From positions 1,922,001 through 1,986,000 of the forward strand of contig NZ_AP027922.1 in NCBI RefSeq assembly GCF_030296835.1: a stretch of 64,000 bases of DNA, given 5' to 3'. Each line of letters begins with the position of its first letter. Position 1 is the stretch's first letter. The DNA is from Pseudoalteromonas sp. MM1 (lineage in GTDB: Bacteria; Pseudomonadota; Gammaproteobacteria; Enterobacterales; Alteromonadaceae). A model generated the notes under the pieces. That model did no database searches. It was given only the letters and a program-made list of their open reading frames with translations, and was not told where the DNA came from. Shown piece after piece: positions 49,721-58,422 of this stretch. The translations under genes and the position numbers were made by a program.

Positions 49721-50866
49721 ATGTACCAATTAAAAATAAATAACCTCTGTGAGCAAGAATTTTTAAACCAATATTGGCAAAAAAAGCCACTATTAATTAA
49801 ACAAGGCTTTACAGACTTTCAAGACCCAATAGAGGCAGAAGAGCTTGCCGGTCTTGCTATGGAAGAAAGTATAGAGTCGCGAATTGTTACCAACCACGAT
49901 AACGATTGGCAAACATACCAAGGCCCATTTGAAGATTTTAAAAATTTAACTGAGCGACATGCTACTTTGTTGGTACAAGCGGTAGATCATTGGCATAGCG
50001 ATGCAGCCCAACTGTTAGAGCCGTTTAGATTTATACCAAATTGGCGAATAGATGATTTAATGATCAGTTACTCAACCCCTAAAGGTGGCGTTGGCCCTCA
50101 CTTAGATCAGTACGATGTATTTATTATTCAAGGCCAGGGTAAGCGTCATTGGCGCGTTGGCCTGCCCGATCCAACACTTAAACAATTTGCACAAAATAAA
50201 AAACTACTGCAAGTTGAGCAATTTGAAGCTGTAATAGACTGTATTTTAGAACCCGGCGATATTCTATATATACCCCCAGGGTGCCCACATGAAGGCTACG
50301 CGATAGAAAACGCGTTAAATTATTCAGTAGGCTTTAGAGCACCTAATCAACAAGATTTATTTTCTAGCTTTGCTGATCATATTATTGATATCGACAGCGG
50401 TCAAAAACGTTATACCGATCATACTTTAGCTCTAAGAGGCTCTAAAGGTGAGCTTTTAGATAGCGAAGCCGATAAAGTAAAAACGCTAATGCAAGCGCTA
50501 TTAAATAACGATGAATTATTTAAGCAATGGTTAGGTAACACGCTTAGCCAAGCCATGCACGAAATGGACTTAGCACCGCTTGAAGAGCCCATAACTTGCG
50601 AACAAATGAGTGAACTATTAGCAAATAATGAAGAGGAATTTGAACGCTTAGGTGGAGTCCGTGCTATTTACCAGCAACTTGAAGATACCCTACTGTTAAG
50701 TGTTAATGGCGAGAACTACCCACTGCCATTGTCAGATATAAATGCTGTTAAACTTCTAACTAATAACAGCTATTTTAATACTGAAGACTTAAACGCAGCT
50801 CAACCAAGCCTAGTTTTTATTCAAACTTTTACTACACTAGTTAATGAAGGAATTTGGTTTAACTAG
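49721..50866 (+). CDS. roxA: Ribosomal protein L16 arginine hydroxylase RoxA (JmjC/cupin)
   Basis: 2-oxoglutarate and Fe(II)-dependent oxygenase; in E. coli (YcfD) it hydroxylates an Arg of ribosomal protein L16. 381 residues. The metal triad is His127-x-Asp129 (VGPHLDQYDVF) and His190 (PPGCPHEGYA), matching E. coli His125, Asp127, His187; GKRHWRVG follows in the JmjC strand pattern. A C-terminal winged-helix-like part follows. In E. coli roxA is close to purB. Confidence 0.92.
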   Translation: MYQLKINNLCEQEFLNQYWQKKPLLIKQGFTDFQDPIEAEELAGLAMEESIESRIVTNHDNDWQTYQGPFEDFKNLTERHATLLVQAVDHWHSDAAQLLEPFRFIPNWRIDDLMISYSTPKGGVGPHLDQYDVFIIQGQGKRHWRVGLPDPTLKQFAQNKKLLQVEQFEAVIDCILEPGDILYIPPGCPHEGYAIENALNYSVGFRAPNQQDLFSSFADHIIDIDSGQKRYTDHTLALRGSKGELLDSEADKVKTLMQALLNNDELFKQWLGNTLSQAMHEMDLAPLEEPITCEQMSELLANNEEEFERLGGVRAIYQQLEDTLLLSVNGENYPLPLSDINAVKLLTNNSYFNTEDLNAAQPSLVFIQTFTTLVNEGIWFN

Positions 50867-50875
50867 GGGTGAGCT

Positions 50876-51334
50876 ATGGGCTATCAAGTTAGTAAAGTTG
50901 ACTGGGATATACAAAAAGACCTACTTCAACAAATACGTGAAAAGGTTTTTGTATACGAATTACACATCCCCAAACGCATAGAATTTGATAGCCTCGATAA
51001 AATTGCTCACCACGTTTTAGTGACTGATGAATGCAAATTGCCTGTGGCTACAGGTAGGCTTTGTAGTGACGGTTTAATTGGCCGTATTGCCGTGCTACCA
51101 GAGCACAGAAATCGCCACGTTTACACATCGCTTCTAACCTTTATAGTTCAACTTGCTGCAAACGATGGCCATAAAGCCATTAGTATTAATTGCATATTAA
51201 ATGAAGTAGAGCGTTTTAGACGAAACGGCTTTATACAACAAGGAGGAGTCTTTATGGAAGCAGGTATACCAAGGCAGCGAATGCAATGCAATGTGTCTGA
51301 ATTTGTCACTAAACCATTTACATTAGTACATTAA
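50876..51334 (+). CDS. GNAT family N-acetyltransferase (YjcF/ElaA-like)
   Basis: 152 residues, single acetyltransferase fold. The N-terminal block KVFVYELHIPKRIEFDSLDKIAHHVLVTD is the ElaA/YjcF pattern, and RIAVLPEHRNRHVYTSLLTFI is the acetyl-CoA segment. The canonical R-x-x-G-x-G/A motif reads R-N-R-H-V-Y here, so the phosphate loop is unusual and acetyl-CoA binding is not certain. Substrate unknown. Nine bases after roxA, probably co-transcribed. Confidence 0.82.
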   Translation: MGYQVSKVDWDIQKDLLQQIREKVFVYELHIPKRIEFDSLDKIAHHVLVTDECKLPVATGRLCSDGLIGRIAVLPEHRNRHVYTSLLTFIVQLAANDGHKAISINCILNEVERFRRNGFIQQGGVFMEAGIPRQRMQCNVSEFVTKPFTLVH

Positions 51335-51360
51335 AAAAGGGCCGTTAATTGCCCTTTTTT
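51333..51360. terminator. Bidirectional intrinsic terminator
   Basis: Stem AAAAAAGGGC / GCCCTTTTTT, loop CGTTAATT, at the stop of the GNAT gene and before the convergent DUF4826-like gene. Confidence 0.88.
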
Positions 51361-51380
51361 ATGGTTATACACGCATTATT

Positions 51381-51827
51381 TTATTTTGGCTCATTGGCCC
51401 AAAGCTGCTCGTTTTCATGCATTTCATATAAGCCGTGAGCACGGTTTATTAATAAATTAGCAAAGTCGACCTGTGTTTTATCACGAGCGCCAACACTCAT
51501 TATTTGATCCGCTTTTAACTGCCATTGTAATGAAAAATAACGCATGGCATCACGTGCATCTTTTGCTGCGCTAACTTCAGCATGATCCGTTGGTAAGCGC
51601 CCTGTTATTACCCAATAGCTCTTGCCGTTTTGCGCTTTAAATTTCCACATAGCACACAGTGGCGCTAAAAAACGGCTGTCTTTGTCTATTACTGATTTAG
51701 GCATAATGCCTTTTTCTGCTAAATATTTTTGGGCATTTTGAAAACATTCGCGTTGCCAAGCAACACGTTGCTGCTCTATTTGTGCTTGCTCTTGCGCTGT
51801 TAATGGTTTTTTTTCTTCTTGCTGCAT
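51381..51827 (-). CDS. DUF4826-like conserved protein
   Basis: 148 residues, cytoplasmic, no signal or membrane segment. The N-terminus is Gln/Glu-rich; the middle (FLAPLCAMWKFKAQNGKSYWVITG and ARDAMRYFSLQWQLKADQI) resembles a small family of Alteromonadales I recall as DUF4826. Function unknown. Family name is from memory and not checked. Confidence 0.65.
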   Translation of the reverse strand: MQQEEKKPLTAQEQAQIEQQRVAWQRECFQNAQKYLAEKGIMPKSVIDKDSRFLAPLCAMWKFKAQNGKSYWVITGRLPTDHAEVSAAKDARDAMRYFSLQWQLKADQIMSVGARDKTQVDFANLLINRAHGLYEMHENEQLWANEPK

Positions 51828-51965
51828 TTTATTAACCTTTACTGCTTTTTTTTACACTCTAAGTGCATAACAAATAAGGTGCAAGCATAAAACAGCTACT
51901 TTGCACCTTAAATACATCATTTGATTTGTTTTTAATCACAATTACACTTAAATAATAAATCGCTG

Positions 51966-53369
51966 TTATTTTATATTGTGATCAAACGAGCCTACATCAC
52001 CCGGGAACACCACTGGCGATTCAATCCCGTCTTTGCTTATCGCTGCAACACCAAAATAGTAATTATCAATAACCACATTTTTAAGTGTAGCCGTTGTGAC
52101 CTTGCCTACATCTTGACTAAATTGCCATTGTGGCTCACTGGTATAGCGCCAATAAATACGATAACCGGCTATATTATCATCATCTGATTTTTGCCACGAA
52201 AGTGTGGTATCGGCCTTAACAGCGCCTTCAATTTTTACCTGCTTAGGAGGTGCTGGCGCCCAAGCCATTGAAGCCATAGTGACTGCGTTCAGTGACGTAA
52301 GTTTTGCTGTGTAGTCAAAATCAACACCATCTATTGTATCGCCATAAACCACGCCATTTTCAGTGCGTAAGTCTTGATGCTGTCGGTCGTAATGCTCGTT
52401 AGTTTCCATAATTCTGACTGCTGCAAAACCTGCATCATTAAACGGTCTATGGTGCCCGCCTCGGCCAAATCTATCTAACCTGTAAACTAACATTGTATCT
52501 AAATTTGGGATGTACCTATCAGCAATAGTATCTATATAGCGGGCTAAATTACGGCTCGCTGAGTCCACTTCACCGCCGGTAAATCGCCTTGTACGCGCCT
52601 GCTCCTTAGTTTCTACTACACGTGTGCCTTCAGAAAATATGCGTGCCGTTGTATTGTCGGTCACGCCATTAATACCGGTAATGTTGCCAATCATATCGTT
52701 ATTTAAAACACCATGAACTTGCCAATCATGCTTTTGCGCATACGCTGTGAGTATTTTACCGCCAAACAAGCCTTGCTCTTCGCCCGAAAGCGCTGCATAC
52801 ACTATTGAGCCATTAAATTTATGCTTGCTTAGTACGCGTGCAGCTTCAATAACGCCTGCCACGCCCGAGGCGTTATCATTAGCACCTGGTGAATCGCTGG
52901 TAAAATCCATTACATCGCTCACCCGCGAATCAATATCGCCCGACATAATCACCATTCGGTTTGGCTCAGTACTGCCGCGCTGAATTGCAACAATGTTTAC
53001 TACTTCAACAGGATTAGGGATTCGTTTTTCACCTGTTATAGTATCTTTAACTTCAATAACCTCAAGGCAGCCACCACATTGTGCTGATATTTTCTCAAAC
53101 TCTTTTTTGATCCAACGCCGTGCAGCACCTATGCCCCGCGTATCTGACTTAGTGTCTGAAAGCGTATGGCGAGTTCCGAAATCCACCAGCGTTTGTATGT
53201 CACTCCCAATACGCTTAGCTGATACTTCGGCTGCAATATCATGTAGCTTTTGTTGCTCTTCATATTTTATGCTGGCATGAGCGTGTGCAGTTAATCCTGC
53301 TGTACAAGCAAAGGCTAACGCACTCAATTTAATAAGTTTAGTTGTAATAGAAAAAGGGGTTCTGCGCAT
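51966..53369 (-). CDS. Secreted M28 family zinc peptidase with fibronectin III-like C-terminus
   Basis: 467 residues. Signal peptide MRRTPFSITTKLIKLSALAF plus ACTAGLTAHAHA. Peptidase region: SGDIDSR, PGANDNASGVAGVIEAARVL (metal Asp), LSGEEQGLFGGKIL (catalytic Glu-Glu), LNNDMIGN and GRGGHHRPF, all typical of M28 aminopeptidases. The last 90 residues (VKIEGAVKADTTLSWQKSDDD, GYRIYWRY) look like a fibronectin III domain. ATG at 53369 follows AAGGAGC; the longer TTG-type start is rejected. Likely an exported peptide scavenger. Confidence 0.88.
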   Translation of the reverse strand: MRRTPFSITTKLIKLSALAFACTAGLTAHAHASIKYEEQQKLHDIAAEVSAKRIGSDIQTLVDFGTRHTLSDTKSDTRGIGAARRWIKKEFEKISAQCGGCLEVIEVKDTITGEKRIPNPVEVVNIVAIQRGSTEPNRMVIMSGDIDSRVSDVMDFTSDSPGANDNASGVAGVIEAARVLSKHKFNGSIVYAALSGEEQGLFGGKILTAYAQKHDWQVHGVLNNDMIGNITGINGVTDNTTARIFSEGTRVVETKEQARTRRFTGGEVDSASRNLARYIDTIADRYIPNLDTMLVYRLDRFGRGGHHRPFNDAGFAAVRIMETNEHYDRQHQDLRTENGVVYGDTIDGVDFDYTAKLTSLNAVTMASMAWAPAPPKQVKIEGAVKADTTLSWQKSDDDNIAGYRIYWRYTSEPQWQFSQDVGKVTTATLKNVVIDNYYFGVAAISKDGIESPVVFPGDVGSFDHNIK

Positions 53370-53597
53370 TTTAAGCTCCTTATTTTTTACCTTACCATTA
53401 CTCAACAACCTATTTAGTGCAACTATTTTGAGTTAAAGCTTTATACAAGTAAGCTCAACTGTAAAAATTAACCCCACTTAAGTACTCCCTTTTTTTAAGC
53501 AAGTGAGCCTGCTACAAACCTTGTTACATAAATAGGCTATATACTTAGCGTGTTTTCGTGGCAAACTAATCGGGTGTTTTATTTGAATTTGTGATCT

Positions 53598-54395
53598 ATG
53601 CGCCAGCTTAAAGCCGACACTGTCTCTGCCAATTTAATAGCCTCTAGTAACAACCAATATGGGCCTATTTGTGTCTATCAAAATACGGCCTATCGCTGGT
53701 TAACACTTGCCCAAAATGCGCAAAGCGATATTACCATTCAAGGGGTGATGAGCCTTAATGAGAATGAGCAATTACTGATTGCGGTTAATCAATGTATGCT
53801 GTTATTTTTACTTAAAGCAGCTGAGCCACTGCGGATTTTAAATTTAGGTTTAGGCACTGCAGGAATAGAGCGAGCCATTTATTATTTACACAATAAAACG
53901 GCTTATATAAATAATTTAGATGTGTTTGAAAGTGTGGAAATAAACCCCGCGATGATAAGCGTTGCAAAGCAGTATTTTAACTTGCCCGCTGACCATACTG
54001 TGCACTTACAAAATGCAGAGCTGTTTGTTGCAACGTGCACAAGCACATATAACGTCATCACAATTGATATTTTTAGTGGCGATGTACATCAAGGCTTTTT
54101 ATCAGATAGCGTATTTTGGCAAAACATACGTCGCTGTAGTGAGCAAAATGCACAAATTATTATAAATTTAAACCCTAAAACAGGTAAAGAGCTCCAAGCT
54201 TTACTCGTCCTATTTAGGCAACACTTTGGCTGTATTGCCCTTATAGAGTTTAACGAATACAAAAATATTGTTGTGATACTTTCTCAGCAAAGCTTAGTGC
54301 ACATTAATAAAGAAGAAATAGCCCATTCGTCATTATTTAAAACATGGGCGCCCACCCTTCACCACGAGATAAACAGCATTTATCACATAGAGTGA
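53598..54395 (+). CDS. Spermidine synthase-like Rossmann protein
   Basis: 265 residues. A methyltransferase-type fold is suggested by RILNLGLGTAGIERAIYYL (glycine loop), FESVEINPAMISVAKQYFNLP (acidic loop) and NVITIDIFSGD. The pattern is that of polyamine aminopropyltransferase-like proteins without the N-terminal strand domain; the usual catalytic Asp-x-x-Asp-Pro appears as Asp-Ile-Phe, so aminopropyl transfer is doubtful. Its role is unknown. Convergent with the GFA gene with a one-base gap. Confidence 0.7.
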   Translation: MRQLKADTVSANLIASSNNQYGPICVYQNTAYRWLTLAQNAQSDITIQGVMSLNENEQLLIAVNQCMLLFLLKAAEPLRILNLGLGTAGIERAIYYLHNKTAYINNLDVFESVEINPAMISVAKQYFNLPADHTVHLQNAELFVATCTSTYNVITIDIFSGDVHQGFLSDSVFWQNIRRCSEQNAQIIINLNPKTGKELQALLVLFRQHFGCIALIEFNEYKNIVVILSQQSLVHINKEEIAHSSLFKTWAPTLHHEINSIYHIE

Positions 54396-54396
54396 T

Positions 54397-54801
54397 TTAG
54401 CGCCCAGGTTCGTGCTTTTCATAGCACGGTAAACGGGTTTCTAATTGCTCCCAATTGGCTTTAGAGGTCACAAAATTATGCGAAATTACCTGTTCGGTAA
54501 TATCGTCATCTATCAACCCAAGGCGTATCCGCAAGCGAGATTTATCCTCTGCATTTGCACTGTAAATAGGTGAGCCACATGTTTTACAAAAAAAGCGCGC
54601 ACGCCCGGGTTTAAAATTAAATTCAGTTAAATTATTTTTACCTTTGGTAAGTGTAAAATCGCGAGTATTTACAAACCCATTTGTAGCAAAAGCAGTCCCG
54701 CTATTTTTTCTGCAAAGTGAGCAATGACAATGAATAATTTGAGAAATAGCCCCTTTAATTTCAATGCTTACCGCTTTACATAGGCACGTTCCTGTATACA
54801 T
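54397..54801 (-). CDS. GFA (glutathione-dependent formaldehyde-activating) family protein
   Basis: 134 residues with zinc-binding cysteines: Cys6 and Cys8 (TGTCLCKAVSIEI), Cys25, Cys27 and Cys30 (HCHCSLCRKNSGTAF) and FFCKTCGSPIYS. This is the CENP-V/GFA fold. Most members of the family have no proven activity on formaldehyde-glutathione; the function here is open. Confidence 0.9.
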   Translation of the reverse strand: MYTGTCLCKAVSIEIKGAISQIIHCHCSLCRKNSGTAFATNGFVNTRDFTLTKGKNNLTEFNFKPGRARFFCKTCGSPIYSANAEDKSRLRIRLGLIDDDITEQVISHNFVTSKANWEQLETRLPCYEKHEPGR

Positions 54802-54999
54802 ATAATCCCTTTATTATTTTTTAGTTGTGTGTTGTTAGCTATTTTACCCGTTTAAAATATAAACGTCAGCAGGTTAGATACAACACAATATTGGTTGACT
54901 AATTTACAGCAAATTGGTTATATAGATTTTAAGGTTTAAAAATTAAAACCCATGCATTGGTATACCAATTTATATACTTACATAAGTAAAAGAGGGATT

Positions 55000-55839
55000 A
55001 TGCGCGTTAAATACAGCTTACTGTTAGTGGCCTGCTCAGGATTATTGGCCTGTAGCCAAAACAATCAAAACGCCCCTTCTGCAAAGTGGTTACTAGTCGA
55101 TAACTTTCAACAACCGCTAAAAGGTTGGACAAAGGCCGACACTGATAACCAAACTCAACCTTATGTCGCTAACCCACAAGTAACTAAAATAGAAGTTGAG
55201 GACACAGCCAAAGGGGTTAATCATTTTTTAATTAAAAAGCCTGCCGAAAACGGTATTGTTGGCAACCGTAAAGCCCTCAGCTATAAAAAGCTTCCAAAAA
55301 CAGTGCCTGTTGGCGAAACCTACACTTTTTTTACGCGTATTAACGTAGCCTCTTTTCCAAATAACCATGCTTTTGGATTAAGTAACTTAGAACCAGAGCA
55401 GATAAACATTCATGGCTACGATGCCTTCGAAGCCACTCTTAGGGTTACAGACAAAACCGAGTCAAACGGCCTAGTCAACACCGGTGCGCTAATGGTCAAA
55501 ACTGATAAAGGCTATAGTAATATCCAAAACTATGCGCAAGCGCAATCGGCACAACCACTTGATACAAACAGTTGGTACAACATTTGGTACGTTGTTAATA
55601 ATGCATCGGTAAAAATGCAAGGCCAGCAATATAATGTATACGTACAAGGCGGCGAATTTAAAAATCAAACCTTAGTCTATAAAAATGCCACCTTTAGAAT
55701 GAAACGCGAACGTCCACTTAGCTATTTTTTGGCTAACTGTAATACGGGCCCTCATAAAAAGCCCTACGGAAATGGCGGTTTACGCTATGACGACATTTAC
55801 ATGATAAAAGGCGTAAACCTCACAAACCCGATTCGATAA
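55000..55839 (+). CDS. Putative lipoprotein with concanavalin-like beta-sandwich
   Basis: 279 residues from ATG at 55000 with GAGGG upstream (the longer frame from 54952 has no signal sequence at its start). Lipoprotein signal MRVKYSLLLVACSGLLACSQ, lipobox Leu-Ala-Cys. The mature part starts WLLVDNFQQPLKGWTKADTD and alternates strands ending in GNGGLRYDDIYMIKG, like concanavalin/LamG-type domains. No family recognised with confidence. May be an outer-membrane carbohydrate-binding lipoprotein (inference). Confidence 0.65.
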   Translation: MRVKYSLLLVACSGLLACSQNNQNAPSAKWLLVDNFQQPLKGWTKADTDNQTQPYVANPQVTKIEVEDTAKGVNHFLIKKPAENGIVGNRKALSYKKLPKTVPVGETYTFFTRINVASFPNNHAFGLSNLEPEQINIHGYDAFEATLRVTDKTESNGLVNTGALMVKTDKGYSNIQNYAQAQSAQPLDTNSWYNIWYVVNNASVKMQGQQYNVYVQGGEFKNQTLVYKNATFRMKRERPLSYFLANCNTGPHKKPYGNGGLRYDDIYMIKGVNLTNPIR

Positions 55840-55930
55840 AGGTAGCTGAGTAAATTAGTCGCTAAAGATCTACAGCGCACTCCTTAAATGGTATGATCCT
55901 TTTCTATTATTTGTCATTTAAGTTTATAAA

Positions 55931-57778
55931 ATGTATCGATTATTCGAAAAAATGACCAACGCATTTCCTGAGCAAAAGCCAACGCAGCCGCCCTCTACCT
56001 TATTTGCGTTTTGTCGTCACTACACTAAAGGTATGGAGCTGTCGTTAGTTTTAATGTCAGTTAGTGCCGCTCTGCTTGCCATTTTAGAAGTGTCGTTGTT
56101 TAGCTATATGGGCCAATTGGTTGATTGGTTAGGCACCTACACACCGCAAACTCTGTTTGAAGAACAAAAAGCCGAGCTTATAAAAATGGCAGTAGTGCTT
56201 TTAGTCGTATTGCCTATTGTGGTGTTTTTTCACTCGGCTATTTTGCACCAAGCATTACTGGGCAATTACCCTATGTCGATTCGCTGGTCAGCGCATAGAT
56301 ACTTATTACGCCAAAGTGTGAGCTTTTATCAAAACGAGTTTGCAGGACGTATTGCCACAAAAGTAATGCAAACATCACTGGCCGTGCGCGAAGCAGTTAT
56401 GAAACTGCTCGATGTGCTAATGTATATTGTGGTTTATTTTGGCGCTATGGTGTTTTTAGTTGCCGAAGCAGACTGGCGTTTAATGCTGCCACTTTTAGTG
56501 TGGGTAATTCTTTATGCTGCCATTCAAATGTACTTTGTGCCAAAACTTAAAAAAATTGCCAGCTCGCAGGCCGATGCACGCTCAGAAATGACCGGTCGAA
56601 TAGTCGATAGCTATACAAATATATCGACCATTAAGCTTTTTTCGTACACACAGCGTGAAGAGCAATACGCAAAGCAAAGCATGGATGTATTTTTACAGCC
56701 TGTTTATAAGCAAATGCGCTTAGTAACCAGTCTCAACTTTGCCATTAATAGCCTAAATTATTTATTAGTATTTAGCGTGGCCGCACTCTCTCTATATTTA
56801 TGGTCGTTAAGTGCGATTAGCGCAGGCGCGATTGCAGTTGCCGTTAGTTTATCGCTCAGATTAAATGGCATGGCCCAGTGGATAATGTGGGAAATAAGTA
56901 GCTTATTTGAAAACATTGGCACCGCAACCGATGGCATGAAAACCTTATCGACACCAATTAAAGTAGCTGACAAACCTAATGCGAGCACACTTAACGTTTC
57001 TAAAGGCGATATTGAATTTACAAACGTGCATTTTAACTACGGTAAAGCCGCTAACGAAACCAATCGCGGCCCGGTAATGAACGGCCTAAACCTACATATA
57101 AAACCCGGTGAAAAAATTGGCTTAGTGGGTCGCTCTGGCGCTGGTAAATCAACGTTAGTGAATTTATTACTGCGTTTTTACGATACTGACTCTGGCACCA
57201 TTAAAATTGATGGCCAAAACATTACCGATGTAAGCCAAGAAAGCCTTCGCCGCTATATAGCCATGGTGACCCAAGACACTTCCCTGCTGCATCGCTCTGT
57301 AAAAGATAATATTTTATACGGCCGACCCGATGCCTCAGAAGCTGAAATGCTCAGCGCTGCCAAGCAAGCTAAAGCGCTCGACTTTATAAGTGATTTAGAA
57401 GACAGCAAAGGCAATAAAGGGTTTGATGCACAAGTTGGCGAGCGTGGCGTTACACTTTCTGGCGGGCAACGCCAGCGTATCGCTATAGCGCGGGTATTAC
57501 TTAAAAATGCACCCATACTTATACTTGATGAAGCCACCAGCGCGCTCGACTCAGAAGTAGAAGCAGCAATACAGGCAAGTTTAGATGATTTAATGACAGG
57601 TAAAACTGTGATTGCCATTGCGCATAGGCTATCGACCATTGCGCAAATGGATAGATTAATAGTCCTTGATCAAGGCGGTGTTGTAGAGCAAGGCAGCCAT
57701 GAAGAGCTTATTGCACAAAATGGTATTTATGCTGGACTTTGGGCGCATCAAACCGGTGGGTTTATTGGTGTAGATTAA
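55931..57778 (+). CDS. ABC transporter, fused permease and ATPase (exporter type)
   Basis: 615 residues: six-helix membrane domain (about 35-325), nucleotide-binding domain (about 355-605) with Walker A LVGRSGAGKSTLVNLL, signature LSGGQRQRIAIAR, Walker B ILILDEATSALD and switch His IAHRLST. Half-transporter of the MsbA/LmrA type, substrate unknown. Single gene, ended by a strong terminator. Confidence 0.88.
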   Translation: MYRLFEKMTNAFPEQKPTQPPSTLFAFCRHYTKGMELSLVLMSVSAALLAILEVSLFSYMGQLVDWLGTYTPQTLFEEQKAELIKMAVVLLVVLPIVVFFHSAILHQALLGNYPMSIRWSAHRYLLRQSVSFYQNEFAGRIATKVMQTSLAVREAVMKLLDVLMYIVVYFGAMVFLVAEADWRLMLPLLVWVILYAAIQMYFVPKLKKIASSQADARSEMTGRIVDSYTNISTIKLFSYTQREEQYAKQSMDVFLQPVYKQMRLVTSLNFAINSLNYLLVFSVAALSLYLWSLSAISAGAIAVAVSLSLRLNGMAQWIMWEISSLFENIGTATDGMKTLSTPIKVADKPNASTLNVSKGDIEFTNVHFNYGKAANETNRGPVMNGLNLHIKPGEKIGLVGRSGAGKSTLVNLLLRFYDTDSGTIKIDGQNITDVSQESLRRYIAMVTQDTSLLHRSVKDNILYGRPDASEAEMLSAAKQAKALDFISDLEDSKGNKGFDAQVGERGVTLSGGQRQRIAIARVLLKNAPILILDEATSALDSEVEAAIQASLDDLMTGKTVIAIAHRLSTIAQMDRLIVLDQGGVVEQGSHEELIAQNGIYAGLWAHQTGGFIGVD

Positions 57779-57807
57779 GTCTTATCGAGTGCCTTTAATC
57801 CACACAT

Positions 57808-57840
57808 AAAAACGAAGCGTTAAGGTAACGCTTCGTTTTT
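57808..57840. terminator. Bidirectional intrinsic terminator, 15-bp perfect stem
   Basis: AAAAACGAAGCGTTA-AGG-TAACGCTTCGTTTTT between the convergent ABC transporter and MAPEG genes. Confidence 0.92.
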
Positions 57841-57858
57841 TTAATTAAATCAAAGCTG

Positions 57859-58278
57859 CTAAGCCATTAACCTTAAGCCAATTAAAATTAGCATGACAAT
57901 ATTGGCAATAAAACTAATTAAAAAGAAGTACGTTCGCGGGCTTGGGTTTTTCTCAGTGGCTATAACGTAGTACAACACCATATGAATTAAACGTGCTATT
58001 ACGTACACCCAAACACACATAGCAAATATAGGGCTTTGGTAATTTATAACAAATGCAAACAGCACAGTACCAATAAATAGCGCACTGTTTTCTAGTGTGT
58101 TTTGAAAAGTACGATGAGCCCTGAATATAAAACTGTCGTGCGATAAATCATCGCTTATTTTGCCTGGTACAGCATTAGGTTGTTTAGCCTTGCTAAAGGT
58201 AGCCACAGACCACTGTACCACTAACATTATTAAGTAAACGTAAAACGCCATATAGGCAGAAAGCGCAACTTCAGTCAT
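57859..58278 (-). CDS. MAPEG family membrane protein
   Basis: 139 residues with four membrane helices (about 8-28, 58-80, 85-105 and 115-138). The block FIFRAHRTFQNTLENSALFIG holds the Arg-x-x-x-Asn-x-x-Glu pattern of MAPEG proteins (glutathione-linked eicosanoid/xenobiotic family). Bacterial function mostly unknown. Confidence 0.85.
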   Translation of the reverse strand: MTEVALSAYMAFYVYLIMLVVQWSVATFSKAKQPNAVPGKISDDLSHDSFIFRAHRTFQNTLENSALFIGTVLFAFVINYQSPIFAMCVWVYVIARLIHMVLYYVIATEKNPSPRTYFFLISFIANIVMLILIGLRLMA

Positions 58279-58422
58279 TTTTATATCCTTAAAATTATTT
58301 TAACTCAGTTGTTACTGCAATTTTCAAGCCTAAAATAAGTCATTTATAATTAATTACTTATAATTTAAAGGTTCAGTAATAATGTAAAAGCTGCAAACCT
58401 ATTTATAAATGTTACCCACGTA

